Assembly: GCA_963767645.1 (NCBI GenBank)
Contig: CAVYEW010000021.1
Coordinates: 35,340 to 99,339, forward strand
Reading direction: 5' to 3'
Origin: DATFDN01 sp963767645
Lineage (GTDB): Bacteria; Pseudomonadota; Alphaproteobacteria; Acetobacterales; Acetobacteraceae
Length of the DNA: 64,000 nucleotides
A program made the position numbers and the translations under genes. The stretch's first letter is position 1. Every line of letters begins with the position of its first letter. Positions 9,868 through 18,635 of this stretch are shown here, piece after piece. The notes under the pieces were generated by a model. The model was given only the letters and a program-made list of their open reading frames with translations. It had not been told where the DNA came from and searched no databases.

Positions 9868-10884
9868 TCACTCCCGGTCGCGCACGCCCGCTTCGGCGAA
9901 CGTGGCCATGCCGTTGTGACAGGCGACGGCGGCCCTCAGGATCGCGATGGCAACGGCGGCCCCAGAGCCCTCGCCCAGTCGCAGGCCCAGATCGAGCAAC
10001 GGGCGCTGCTCGAGCGCCGCCAACAAGGCGCCGTGCCCCGCCTCGGCGGAGCGATGTGCCGCCAGCGTGTGCGCGAGCGCATTCTCCGTCAGGCGGACCA
10101 GCGGCGCCGCGGCAGCGGTGCAGACGAACCCGTCTAGCAGAACCGGGATTCGGTTCAGCCGCGCCGCGAGCACCGCGCCCAGGATCGCCGCCAGCTCGCG
10201 CCCGCCGAGCGCCATCGCGAGGCGCAGCGGATCGGCCAGGCTTTCGGCATTATGCGCCAGGGCGGCGTCCACCGCAGCCCGCTTTCGGGCGAGCCCAGTG
10301 TCGTCCACGCCGGTGCCGCGACCGGCCCACCGCTCTCCCCCGCCGCCGAACAGCGCGGCCGCCAGCGCCGCGGCCGACGTAGTGTTGCCGATCCCCATTT
10401 CGCCCAACGCCAGCAGGTCGGTCCCGGCCGACACCGCGCCAGAGCCTGCCCCGACGGCGGCAAGGAACGCGTCTTCCTCCATCGCGGCGCCGGTGGTGAA
10501 ATCCCGCGTGGGCGCCTGAAGCTCCAGCGGAATGACGCGCAGCTTCGCCCCGGCAACCTGGGCGAGCTGATTGATCGCGGCACCCCCGCCGGCGAAGTTC
10601 GCGACCATCTGCGCGGTGACATCCGGCGGATAGGCCGAGACGCCGCGCGCAACCACGCCGTGATTGCCGACGAACACTAAGACCTCCACGCGCTCCAGCC
10701 GAGGCGCCGTGCGCCCCTGCCAGCGCGCCAGCCATTCCGCCAACTCCTCCAGCCGGCCGAGACTGCCCGGGGGCTTGGTCAGGCTCTGCTGGCGGGCTCG
10801 CACCGCTTCGGCCGCGCGATCGTCGCCTTGCGGAAGGTCGCGACATGCGGCCCTGATCTCCGCGAGGGTGGCAAACGCGCTCAT
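9868..10884 (-). CDS. cobT: Nicotinate-nucleotide--dimethylbenzimidazole phosphoribosyltransferase
   Basis: This 338-residue cytosolic enzyme activates dimethylbenzimidazole to alpha-ribazole 5'-phosphate using nicotinate mononucleotide. The family motifs KPPGSLGRLEELA, FVGNHGV, GEMGIGNTTSAAA and the C-terminal LRLGEGSGAA (with the catalytic Glu) are all present. The ATG overlaps the cobB stop by four bases (ATGA), implying coupled translation. bluB, the source of dimethylbenzimidazole, is not in the window. Confidence 0.96.
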   Translation of the reverse strand: MSAFATLAEIRAACRDLPQGDDRAAEAVRARQQSLTKPPGSLGRLEELAEWLARWQGRTAPRLERVEVLVFVGNHGVVARGVSAYPPDVTAQMVANFAGGGAAINQLAQVAGAKLRVIPLELQAPTRDFTTGAAMEEDAFLAAVGAGSGAVSAGTDLLALGEMGIGNTTSAAALAAALFGGGGERWAGRGTGVDDTGLARKRAAVDAALAHNAESLADPLRLAMALGGRELAAILGAVLAARLNRIPVLLDGFVCTAAAAPLVRLTENALAHTLAAHRSAEAGHGALLAALEQRPLLDLGLRLGEGSGAAVAIAILRAAVACHNGMATFAEAGVRDRE

Positions 10885-12236
10885 TGGCCTGCCCCCACTT
10901 CCTGGACGGCCGCGATCAGGTGGAAGAACGACCCACTCACGCGCCCTCGCCGTCCTCCGGCGGGGCCGAGCTTCGCCCCACGCGCATCGGACAGAGCCGC
11001 AAGTGGCGCGTCCTCGCCGGCCTCGCTGATGTTCGCATAGTGAAACTCATGGCCACGGATAACCGAGCCCGCGCGGCCGATCGCCGTATCGGCAAGCAGC
11101 GTCGCCTCGCGATATCCGAGGTGCAGCCGCCGACGCGCGAGACTTGCGGCATGGCTCAGCAGCCCCAGCATCTCATGGCGCGCGCCCGACGCATCCTCCA
11201 GCCCCGTCCCCAGCACCATGTACCCGCCGCATTCCCCATGCACCGGCTTCGTGGCGGCGAAACGGAGCATCCCGTCGCGAAATCGCGCGGCCTCGGCGAG
11301 TCGGCCGGCGTGCAGTTCGGGATAGCCGCCCGGAAGCCAGCATGCGTCACACTCTTCCGGCGGCGGCTCGTCGGCAAGCGGCGAGAACGCGACCATGGTG
11401 GCGCCCGCCGCGCGCCACCCGCTCAGCAGGTGCGGATAGATGAAGCTGAAGGCCGCATCCTCTGCCAGCGCGATGCGCTGTCCGGGGGGAGTCAGCAGCA
11501 TGGCCGGCCTGCCAGTAGGCGGGATCGGCGCGGCCATCGCCGCGATTGCATCGAGGTCGAGGTGCCGCTCGGCCAAATCCGCCAGCCGGTCAGAAATATC
11601 ACTCATCCCGGCCTGCTCGGCGGCCTGCACCAGCCCCAGATGCCGCTCCGGCAGTGCGATCGAGGCATCGCGGGGGAAGCTGCCGAGCACGGGAATCCCA
11701 AGGGGCTGGAGCGCGCGGAGAATCCCGTCCCGATGGCGATCGCTGGCGACGCGATTCAGCACCAGCCCGCCGATGCGCACCGCTCGATCATGCGTGGCGA
11801 AGCCTCGCGCAATCGCGGCGGCGCTCTGCGACTGGCCGGAGACGTCCAGCACCAGGAGCACGGGAAGGCGATAGCGCGCCGCCAGATCGGCGGCGGAACC
11901 GGAACGCCCCTGCAAACCCTCCACGCCATCGAATAGACCCATCGCCGATTCGATCAGCACCAGCTCGGCATCCCTGGCCGTGGTGGCCATAACGGAATCG
12001 AGCTGTTCGGGCGTCATCGCCCAGCTATCGAGGTTCGCGCATGACGCTCCGCTGCCCAGCGCATGAAAGCCCGGATCGATGTAATCCGGCCCCGACTTGG
12101 CCGCGCGCACAGCGGTCCCACGGCGCCGCAAGGCGACCAGCATGGCCAGCGTGAGCGTCGTCTTGCCGGCCCCTGATCGCGGGGCGCCAATAATCAGTCC
12201 GCTAGCAGCCAAGCTCGCGCCTCCTTCCGATGACAC
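10881..12236 (-). CDS. cobB: Cobyrinate a,c-diamide synthase
   Basis: This 451-residue glutamine amidotransferase makes the a and c amides of cobyrinate with ATP. The N-terminal P-loop-like fold starts GLIIGAPRSGAGKTTLTLAML. The C-terminal triad-type amidotransferase domain carries the nucleophile region HGECGGYMVLG and a terminal GHEFHYA. GTG 12236 is used as the start; it overlaps the divergent cbiD start by seven bases, so if both starts are right there is no room for a separate promoter region. An internal TTG about 9 codons in is an alternative. Confidence 0.93.
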   Translation of the reverse strand: MSSEGGASLAASGLIIGAPRSGAGKTTLTLAMLVALRRRGTAVRAAKSGPDYIDPGFHALGSGASCANLDSWAMTPEQLDSVMATTARDAELVLIESAMGLFDGVEGLQGRSGSAADLAARYRLPVLLVLDVSGQSQSAAAIARGFATHDRAVRIGGLVLNRVASDRHRDGILRALQPLGIPVLGSFPRDASIALPERHLGLVQAAEQAGMSDISDRLADLAERHLDLDAIAAMAAPIPPTGRPAMLLTPPGQRIALAEDAAFSFIYPHLLSGWRAAGATMVAFSPLADEPPPEECDACWLPGGYPELHAGRLAEAARFRDGMLRFAATKPVHGECGGYMVLGTGLEDASGARHEMLGLLSHAASLARRRLHLGYREATLLADTAIGRAGSVIRGHEFHYANISEAGEDAPLAALSDARGAKLGPAGGRRGRVSGSFFHLIAAVQEVGAGQ

Positions 12237-13382
12237 GCGCGCACCGCGCTCCTATACCTGCGCCGGTGGAGCGGAAGCCTTTGCGCCGGGGCTGGACCAC
12301 CGGCACATGCGCGACAGCGGCGGCCAAGGCGGCCTATGCGGCGCTGCTCGGCGGCACGTTCCCCGATCCCGTGGAGGTGCGCCTTCCGCGTGGGGAGCGC
12401 GTGGCCTTCGCGCTGGCCGAGACCGAGTGCGGCACCGGCAGCACCACCGCCGGCGTGGTCAAGGACGCAGGCGACGATCCCGACGTGACCCACGGCGCGC
12501 TGATCCGCACCACTATCCGACTTGGCGCCCCCGGCTCTGGCGTGACATTCCGCGCCGGGGCGGGCGTCGGCATTGTCACCCGCCCCGGACTGCCGTTGCC
12601 GCCCGGCGAGCCGGCGATCAACCCGATTCCTCGCCAGATGATTCGTGACGTGATCGCCGAAGTGGCGAGCGCGTACGGCGTAACGGGCGATGCCATTGTC
12701 GAGATTTCCATTCCGGGCGGCGAGGCGCTGGCATTGCACACATTGAACGGCCGGCTCGGCATCATGGGCGGGCTGTCGATCCTGGGCACCACCGGCATTG
12801 TCGTGCCATATTCCTGCGCCGCCTGGATCGACAGCATCCAGCGCGGGATCGACGTCGCCCGCGCGAGCGGCCTCGCGCACATCGCCGGCTCTACCGGCAG
12901 CACGTCGGAAGCCGCCGTGCAGGCTCTGCACAATTTGCCGGATGCGGCGCTGATCGAGATGGGGGACTTCGTCGGCGCGATGCTGAAATACCTTCGACGC
13001 TATCCGGTTGCACGCGTCACCGTGGCCGGAGGAGTGGCGAAGATGACCAAGCTGGCACAAGGCCGGCTCGATCTGCATGCGAAGCGCGGCGAGGTCGGAC
13101 CTTGTGGCGCTGGCCGATCTGGCACGCGCGCAGGGCGCTCCTCCACCGATCGCGGACCGCATCGTGCGGGCCAACACCGTAGCCGAAGCATTCGCCGTCA
13201 GCGCCGACGTGAAGCTCGGCGATGCCATCGCCCGCGCGGCGTGGGGGGTTGCCGCCGAAACGCTGCGCCCATGCGAAACCGAGCTGGAAATCGTGGTATT
13301 CGACCGCACCAGCACGCTGGTCGGCCGGGCGCCTTTCGCACCCGTTCACGATGCACCGCCCGGCCTGAACCGGCGGCGGTAG
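12230..13382 (+). pseudogene. cbiD: Cobalt-precorrin-5B C1-methyltransferase, frameshifted
   Basis: CbiD methylates C1 with loss of the two-carbon fragment and replaces CobF in many alphaproteobacteria. The N-terminal 280 residues are normal, with LRRGWTTGTCATAAAKAA, GPGIGIVT-like GAGVGIVTRPGL and GSTGSTSE. Near 13097 the frame breaks: DLHAKRGEV continues in the +1 frame as DLVALADLARAQGAP to a normal C-terminus ending at 13382. Removing one G from gtcggac restores one open frame. ATG 12230 is the longest start and GTG 12266 an alternative. It overlaps cobM tail to tail by 37 bp. It may be a sequencing error rather than a dead gene. Confidence 0.85.
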
Positions 13383-14110
13383 CCGGGATCGTACAAGGCG
13401 CTTTCGCGAAACTCCGCGGCGGCCAAGGCACGACCGACGAGCACCACGGCGGTCCGCTCAATCGGCTCCTTGGCGATCAAAGCGGTGATCGTGGCGAGAG
13501 TGCCCCATAAGATGCGCTGATCGGGCCAGCTCGCCCGCGCCACGATTGCGACCGGACAGTCCGGGCCGTAGAGCGGGGTAAGTTCCGCGACCACGCGGTC
13601 CAGCGCATGAATTGCGAGGTGCACCGCCAAGGTCGCGCCCGTGGCGGCGAAGGCGGTCAGGGTCTCGCCGGGCGGCATCGCGGAGGCACGGCCGGAGACG
13701 CGCGTCAGCACCACACTCTGCGCGAGCTCGGGCACGGTCAGCTCTCGGCCGAGCACCGCGGCGGCGGCGGCGAAGGCGGGCACGCCGGGCGTCAGCGTAT
13801 AGGGAATGCCAAGGCGTTCCAGCCTGCGGATCTGCTCGGCCATCGCGCTATAGATGGAGAGATCGCCGGAGTGCAGCCGCGCGACATCCAACCCGCTTTC
13901 ATGCGCGTGCCGGTACTCCGCCTCGATCGCGTCCAGCGTCATCGGCGCGGTATCCACCAGCCGCGCGCCGGGCGGGCAATGCGTCAGCAGCTCGGGGGCG
14001 ACGATCGAGCCGGCGAACAGGCAGACCGGACATCGCGCCAACAGGTCGCGCCCGCGCACCGTAATCAGGTCGGCGGCACCTGGTCCGGCGCCAATGAAGT
14101 GAACGGTCAC
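13346..14110 (-). CDS. cobM: Precorrin-4 C11-methyltransferase
   Basis: This 254-residue SAM-dependent tetrapyrrole methylase shows the fold's hallmarks: VHFIGAGPGAADLITVRG at the N-terminus, LHSGDLSIYSA and GIPYTLTPGVPAFAAAAA. It starts with GTG 14110 overlapping the cobE stop (GTGA). It is the third gene of cobL-cobE-cobM. Its C-terminal coding end overlaps the opposite-strand cbiD. Confidence 0.95.
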   Translation of the reverse strand: MTVHFIGAGPGAADLITVRGRDLLARCPVCLFAGSIVAPELLTHCPPGARLVDTAPMTLDAIEAEYRHAHESGLDVARLHSGDLSIYSAMAEQIRRLERLGIPYTLTPGVPAFAAAAAVLGRELTVPELAQSVVLTRVSGRASAMPPGETLTAFAATGATLAVHLAIHALDRVVAELTPLYGPDCPVAIVARASWPDQRILWGTLATITALIAKEPIERTAVVLVGRALAAAEFRESALYDPGYRRRFRPGGAS

Positions 14111-14478
14111 GCCGACGGCTCCTCGGCTAGGGCGCAGGTCGCCGCGCCGGCGGCGATACGCGCCAGCGTCAGCTGGCCCTTCGGACCGGATGCAGCGAGC
14201 GCGCTGCCCTCGGCGATCGAGGCATATCCTGTTGCGTGCTCAACCAGGCGCGAACGGGTCGCGCAGCGCGCCTGCGCCCGCGCGAGCGCGGCCTCGTCCA
14301 CCGGGATCACCGGCAATCCCAAAATCCGCGCCGCTTCCCGCACTCCGGGTTCATCGGCCTTGAAGGCGGGCACCGCGATTGCTGCCACCTCGGTCCCCGC
14401 GCGCTTCAGCACCAGCAGAATATCGTCCGCCGAGCAGCCGCGCCGACAGCCGATGCCGGCGATCACGCGCCCGCTCAC
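14107..14478 (-). CDS. cobE: CobE (CbiG C-terminal domain-like) cobalamin biosynthesis protein
   Basis: This 123-residue protein of the CobE/GbiG_C family opens with VIAGIGCRRGCSADDI and carries the conserved VPVDEAAL and ASGPKGQLTLARIAAGAATCA segments. Family members are required in the aerobic pathway, but the step is not firmly settled; CobE has been proposed to bind an intermediate. GTG 14478 overlaps the cobL stop (GTGA), and its own stop overlaps cobM, so all three genes are coupled. Confidence 0.88.
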   Translation of the reverse strand: MSGRVIAGIGCRRGCSADDILLVLKRAGTEVAAIAVPAFKADEPGVREAARILGLPVIPVDEAALARAQARCATRSRLVEHATGYASIAEGSALAASGPKGQLTLARIAAGAATCALAEEPSA

Positions 14479-15707
14479 GGCTTAACCGCGGCCCATTGCG
14501 TGACCGTCATCGCGGGGCGAAACGCATGCATGCGACCAACCGTGTCGAGCCGCTGCACCGATAGCCGCGTCAACGTGCCGCCGCGCTCCCGCTGCTCTGT
14601 GAACAGCAGCGCCTCGGTCTCGATAGTGACGGCATTGACCACCATCCGCCCGCCGGCGCGCAGCGCGGTCCAGGCCGCATCCAGCACGCCCGCATCTCCT
14701 GCGCCGCCGCCGATGAACACCGCATCCGGCGCGGGCAGGCCGGCGAGTGCTTCCGGTGCCTCTCCGGTGACGACCCGCATCGCGGGTACGCCGAGGGACA
14801 GTGCGTTGCGGGCGGCACGGGCGGCGCGACCCGCATGTGCCTCGATGCCGATAGCGCGGTTCGCCGGATGACTCAGCGACCATTCGATGGCGACCGAACC
14901 CGCGCCGCAGCCGATGTCCCACAGCAATTCACCCGCGCGCGGACCCAGAGCGGCGATGGTGACGGCACGGACCTCGCGCTTGGTGATCTGGCCGTCATGC
15001 TCGAAGGCCGTATCGGGCAATCCCGAGGCGGCCGGAACGATGCGCGCCGTCGGACCCGCGGTCACTTCGATTGCCACTAGGTTCAGCGGATCGATGTCGG
15101 CGGGCAGCTCCGAGGCGGCTGTTCCGCTCCGCACGCGCTCACGCGGGCCGCCGAGTGCCTCCAGCACGTGCATCACGCTTTGGCCGAAGCCGTACCGTTG
15201 CAGCAATTCAGCAAGCACCCGAGGCGTGGCCGCATCGGCTGAAAACGCCAGGATGCGCGCGCCCGGCTGCAGCCGGGGCAGGATCGCTTGCAGCGGACGG
15301 CCGCAGAGAGAGAGCGTCGCCACGTCCTGCAAGGCCCATCCTAGCCGCGCGCAGGCCAGCGAGAACGACGAGGGTGCGGGTATGGTCAGGATTTCCGCGA
15401 TCGGGATCAGCCGCGCCAGCACGCTGCCGATGCCGTAGGAATACGGGTCGCCCGAGGCGAGCACCACGACCGGTTTGCCGCGATGAGCCAGGATGGCGGG
15501 GAAAGCATCGCTCAGCGGGCTCGGCCATTGCAGGCGCGGGCCGCGGATCAACGGCGCCGCAAGAGCGAGATGCCGCGCGCCGCCAACCACCAGATCGGCC
15601 CCGGCGACCAGGGCGCGCGCCGCTTCCGTCAGGCCCTCGACACCGTCCTCTCCAATTCCCAGGATGGAGAGCCAGCGGGGACCCCTCCCCCCGGCCCCCT
15701 CCCGCAA
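14475..15707 (-). CDS. cobL: Precorrin-6Y C5,15-methyltransferase (decarboxylating)
   Basis: This is a two-domain enzyme of about 410 residues. The N-terminal methylase (LSILGIGEDGVEGLT, SGDPYSYGIGS) methylates C5, and the C-terminal CbiT-like SAM domain (LLWDIGCGAGSVAIEW, VFIGGG) methylates C15 and decarboxylates. The start is uncertain: no ATG or GTG lies close upstream of the conserved LSILGIG. The nearest start is TTG 15707, which falls inside a GC-rich inverted repeat, so the repeat may have replaced the original start. Much longer extensions have no family similarity and were rejected. Confidence 0.85.
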   Translation of the reverse strand: MREGAGGRGPRWLSILGIGEDGVEGLTEAARALVAGADLVVGGARHLALAAPLIRGPRLQWPSPLSDAFPAILAHRGKPVVVLASGDPYSYGIGSVLARLIPIAEILTIPAPSSFSLACARLGWALQDVATLSLCGRPLQAILPRLQPGARILAFSADAATPRVLAELLQRYGFGQSVMHVLEALGGPRERVRSGTAASELPADIDPLNLVAIEVTAGPTARIVPAASGLPDTAFEHDGQITKREVRAVTIAALGPRAGELLWDIGCGAGSVAIEWSLSHPANRAIGIEAHAGRAARAARNALSLGVPAMRVVTGEAPEALAGLPAPDAVFIGGGAGDAGVLDAAWTALRAGGRMVVNAVTIETEALLFTEQRERGGTLTRLSVQRLDTVGRMHAFRPAMTVTQWAAVKP

Positions 15708-15762
15708 GGGGAGGGGAGGAGGTGGATCGCACGTCAAAGCCGCCCTCCCCTTGCGGGAGGGG
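15696..15762. repeat. Inverted pair of GC-rich palindromic repeats between cobL and cobK
   Basis: Copy 1 (15696-15716) and copy 2 (15743-15762) are exact reverse complements over 20 bp, separated by 27 bp. Each copy is itself a hairpin, CCCCTCCC-GCAA(G)-GGGAGGGG, with a GCAA loop, so RNA from either strand could fold. They sit in the divergent gap between cobL and cobK. The look is that of REP/intergenic palindromic units of alphaproteobacteria, which is a judgement by eye. Confidence 0.8.
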
Positions 15763-15790
15763 TCGAGGCAAGAGGGGCAGCCGGCACAAG

Positions 15791-16550
15791 ATGAAGCTGC
15801 TGATCCTGGGCGGCACGACCGAGGCTTCCGCGCTCGCACGCGCCTTGGCGGATGACGCAAGAAGTCCGGGCCACAATTTCCCTCGCCGGGCGCACGCGCC
15901 ACCCGGCGCCGCAGCCCCTTCCCTGCCGCATCGGCGGCTTCGGCGGCGCGGAGGGACTGGCTCGCTACTTGGCCGAGCACCGGGTCGACGCCGTGATCGA
16001 CGCCACGCATCCCTTCGCGGCGCAAATGACGCACAATGCCGAAGATGCCGCATGGCTGACCGGAACGAGGTTGCTGGCGGTGCAAAGGCCGCCCTGGCGG
16101 AGGCAGCACGGTGATCACTGGATCGACGCGCCGGACATGGTCTCCGCCGCCGGCGCGCTCGGCCCGTTCCCGCGACGCGTGCTGCTCACCGTCGGGCAGA
16201 AGGACCTGGCTCCCTTCGCCGCGGCGCCCTGGCATCGCTACGTCTTGCGTTCCATCGACCCGCCGACGCCGGCCTCCCTGCCGCCAGGGACTGAGGTGAT
16301 CGCCGCGCGCGGCCCGTTCGCCGAGACACAGGAACACGATCTGCTGGTGACGCGATGCATCGAGACCCTGGTCACGAAAAACTCCGGCGGCAGCGCCACG
16401 GAGGCAAAGCTTGCAGCCGCCCGTAAGCTTGGACTCCCGGTTGTCATGGTGACTCGCCCGCCGCCCCCGAGGGCGGAGACCGTCGCGACCGTTCCCGAGG
16501 CGCTGGCGTGGCTCGAGCAAGTTCATGCGACGTGCCGGCGCGGGGAGTAG
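15791..16550 (+). pseudogene. cobK: Precorrin-6A reductase, frameshifted
   Basis: CobK reduces precorrin-6A to dihydro-precorrin-6 with NADPH. The start MKLLILGGTTEASALARALADD (ATG 15791) is in one frame. From about 15857 the rest is in the +1 frame: VRATISLAGRTR, GGFGGAEGLARYL, VIDATHPFAAQM, AARGPF and NSGGSATEAKL. One extra base near gatgacgcaag explains the break. With that corrected the protein is about 252 residues, normal for the family. It ends with a 28-bp tail overlap with cobJ. No nearby start would rescue the second part, which lacks the NADPH-binding GGTTEA. Confidence 0.85.
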
Positions 16551-17278
16551 ATCCAAGGGAGCGCGGACGGCCGCTCGATGCGCCGGGTCATCGCGGAGCC
16601 GATCAGAATCAGCGTGCGCATGTCGGCTCGCGCCGGATCGGCATCGGCGAGCGTCGTGATCTCGATGCGTTCCTCCGGGCGAGTCACTGCGGTTGCGAAC
16701 ACAAGCTGCGTCGAGCCGGGCAGGATCGGGCGCAGCAAATCGAAAGCCGCGCCAAGCTGCCACGGGCGCGCGCGCGATATCGGGTTATAGAGCGCGATGA
16801 CAAACCCCACGCTTGCGGCGGCGGTCAGGCGCCGCGCGATCACCTGCCATGGTTTCAGATTATCAGACAGGGAGATGGCACAGAAATCGTGCCCCAGCGG
16901 GGCACCGATGCGCGCAGCGGCGGCAAACATCGCGGACACTCCGGGCACGACCTCGACATCCAGGTGCCGCCACTCCGGCGGGCCAGCCTCGATCGCCTCG
17001 AATACCGCGCTCGCCATGGCGAACACACCGGCATCGCCGGACGACACCACGGCCACGATCCGTCCGCCGGCGGCGAGGCGCAACGCTTGGCGGGCACGCC
17101 CCAGCTCCTCCCGATTATCGGAGGGGTGGCACACCTGGCCAGGCGACGCCCCGATGCGCGCCAGGTACGGCCCGTATCCGACAAGCTCGGTCGCGGCCGA
17201 CACGGCGGTTTCGGCCTGCGGCGTCCGCATCGCTGCTTCGCCTGGCCCGAGGCCGACAATGGACAGGCGCCCGCTCAT
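16523..17278 (-). CDS. cobJ: Precorrin-3B C17-methyltransferase
   Basis: This 251-residue tetrapyrrole methylase performs methylation at C17 with ring contraction. It has the N-terminal LSIVGLGPGEAAMRTPQA, the conserved VGYGPYL, VVSSGDAGVFAMASAV, VVPGVSAMFAAAARIGAPLGHDF and IALYNPIS. ATG 17278 overlaps the cobI stop (ATGA), so the longer frame was rejected. It is the last gene of the riboswitch-headed operon and overlaps cobK tail to tail. Confidence 0.95.
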   Translation of the reverse strand: MSGRLSIVGLGPGEAAMRTPQAETAVSAATELVGYGPYLARIGASPGQVCHPSDNREELGRARQALRLAAGGRIVAVVSSGDAGVFAMASAVFEAIEAGPPEWRHLDVEVVPGVSAMFAAAARIGAPLGHDFCAISLSDNLKPWQVIARRLTAAASVGFVIALYNPISRARPWQLGAAFDLLRPILPGSTQLVFATAVTRPEERIEITTLADADPARADMRTLILIGSAMTRRIERPSALPWIYSPRRHVA

Positions 17279-18006
17279 CGTGCCCTCTGCCGCCCCGGCA
17301 CGAGCACCAGCGAGAAGTACGGGGCGTTTCTCCCGTCTATCTCTGCGAGCGGCACGATCCGCTCGCCCGCCATCGTGCCTCGCTCCACATAGATCGCGCG
17401 CTCGGCGAGGCCGGCGCGATGCAGCGCCGATACAATCTTCGGCAGATGCCGGCCCACCTTCATGATGACGGCGGCGTCGCAGCAATCGAGATTGGCGACC
17501 AGACGATCCTCGTCCAGCGTGCCGGGAAGCACCGTCAGCACATCATCGCCGTGGGTCATCGGCGTGGCGGCGCAGGTCCAGCAGCCGCTCATGCCGGTGA
17601 CGCCGGGAATGACCTCGCTCGGATAATGACGGGCCAGCCGGTCCAGCATCGCCAAGGACGAGCCATAGAAGAAGGGATCGCCTTCGCACAGCAGCGCCAC
17701 ATCCCGTCCCGCCTCCAGCCGCTCGGCGATGCGGACGGCCGACCGCTCATAGAAGGCACCGAGTTCCCTACCATAGCGCGGGTCGCCGACCGCGACTTCC
17801 GTGGTGAACGGGTAGTCGAGCCGCAGTTCCTCCGCCTCCACATCGATGCGCCCATCGACCATGCTGCGCGCGATGCCCGGCCTGCCGCGCTTGGCGAAGA
17901 AGGCGATCACCGGGGTAATGGCGATGATCCGCGCCGCCTTCACCGTCATTAGCTCGGGATCACCCGGCCCCAATCCGACAACGTAGAGCGTGCCGGGTCG
18001 GGCCAT
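17275..18006 (-). CDS. cobI: Precorrin-2 C20-methyltransferase
   Basis: This 243-residue SAM-dependent enzyme is the first committed methylation of the corrin branch. Motifs are LYVVGLGPGDPELMTVKAARI, LLCEGDPFFYGSS and EVIPGVTGMSGCW. ATG 18006 sits in TGATG with the cobH stop; a GTG three bases earlier is an equal alternative. It lies between cobH and cobJ with short overlaps on both sides, so stoichiometric expression is likely. Confidence 0.95.
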   Translation of the reverse strand: MARPGTLYVVGLGPGDPELMTVKAARIIAITPVIAFFAKRGRPGIARSMVDGRIDVEAEELRLDYPFTTEVAVGDPRYGRELGAFYERSAVRIAERLEAGRDVALLCEGDPFFYGSSLAMLDRLARHYPSEVIPGVTGMSGCWTCAATPMTHGDDVLTVLPGTLDEDRLVANLDCCDAAVIMKVGRHLPKIVSALHRAGLAERAIYVERGTMAGERIVPLAEIDGRNAPYFSLVLVPGRQRAR

Positions 18007-18635
18007 CACTCCACCTCGCTGGCGAGCGCGTTCACTGCCGCCGCTGCCATGGCGCTACCGCCCTTGCGGCCCTGCACGATCGCGCACGACACCCGGCCAT
18101 CTTCCGCCAGCGCCGCCTTCGCCTCCGCGGCACCGACAAAGCCGACCGGCATCCCGATCACCGCGGCCGGAAGCGGCGCCCCGGTATCGAGCAGTTCAAG
18201 CAGCCGGAACAGGGCGGTCGGCGCGTTGCCGATTGCGACCAACGCCCCGTCCAGGCGCGGCCCCCAGAGGTCCAGCGCGGCGGCGGAACGGGTAGTGCCG
18301 AGCCGCGCGGCCAAACCCGGAACCTCCGGCACGTCCAGGGTGCAGACAATCTCGTTCCGGGCCGGCAGACGAGCGCGGGTAATGCCGTTCGCAACCATCT
18401 TCGAATCGCAGAGGATGGGCTTTCCGTCCAGCAGAGCCTGTCGGGCAAACTCGGCGAATACTGTGGAAAACCGCAGGTCGCGCGCGATCTCCACCATGCC
18501 GCTGGCATGGATGATCCGCACCGCGATCCGCGCCTCCGCAACGGAAAACCCGGCGAGGTCCGCCTCAGCGCGGATCATCGCGAAGGACCGCGCGTAGATG
18601 GCGGCGCCGTCGCGGATGTAGTCGTACCGGCTCAT
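18006..18635 (-). CDS. cobH: Precorrin-8X methylmutase
   Basis: This 209-residue enzyme moves the C11 methyl to C12, giving hydrogenobyrinate. The family start YIRDGAAIYARSFAMIRAEADL, the catalytic-histidine segment VRIIHASGMVEIARDLRFS, CDSKMVANGI and the C-terminal GMPVGFVGAAEAK are present. ATG 18635 overlaps the cobG stop (ATGA). Confidence 0.95.
   Translation of the reverse strand: MSRYDYIRDGAAIYARSFAMIRAEADLAGFSVAEARIAVRIIHASGMVEIARDLRFSTVFAEFARQALLDGKPILCDSKMVANGITRARLPARNEIVCTLDVPEVPGLAARLGTTRSAAALDLWGPRLDGALVAIGNAPTALFRLLELLDTGAPLPAAVIGMPVGFVGAAEAKAALAEDGRVSCAIVQGRKGGSAMAAAAVNALASEVE

Noticed and set aside
15660..15765. Possible CRISPR-like repeats near cobL
   Set aside because: There are only two copies, in inverted rather than direct orientation, with no spacer array or cas genes; better described as palindromic intergenic repeats.
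16300..16523. Possible second frameshift at the 3' end of cobK
   Set aside because: The coding frame continues with family-like sequence (NSGGSATEAKLAAARKLGLPVVMV) to its stop; the overlap with cobJ is a simple tail-to-tail overlap.
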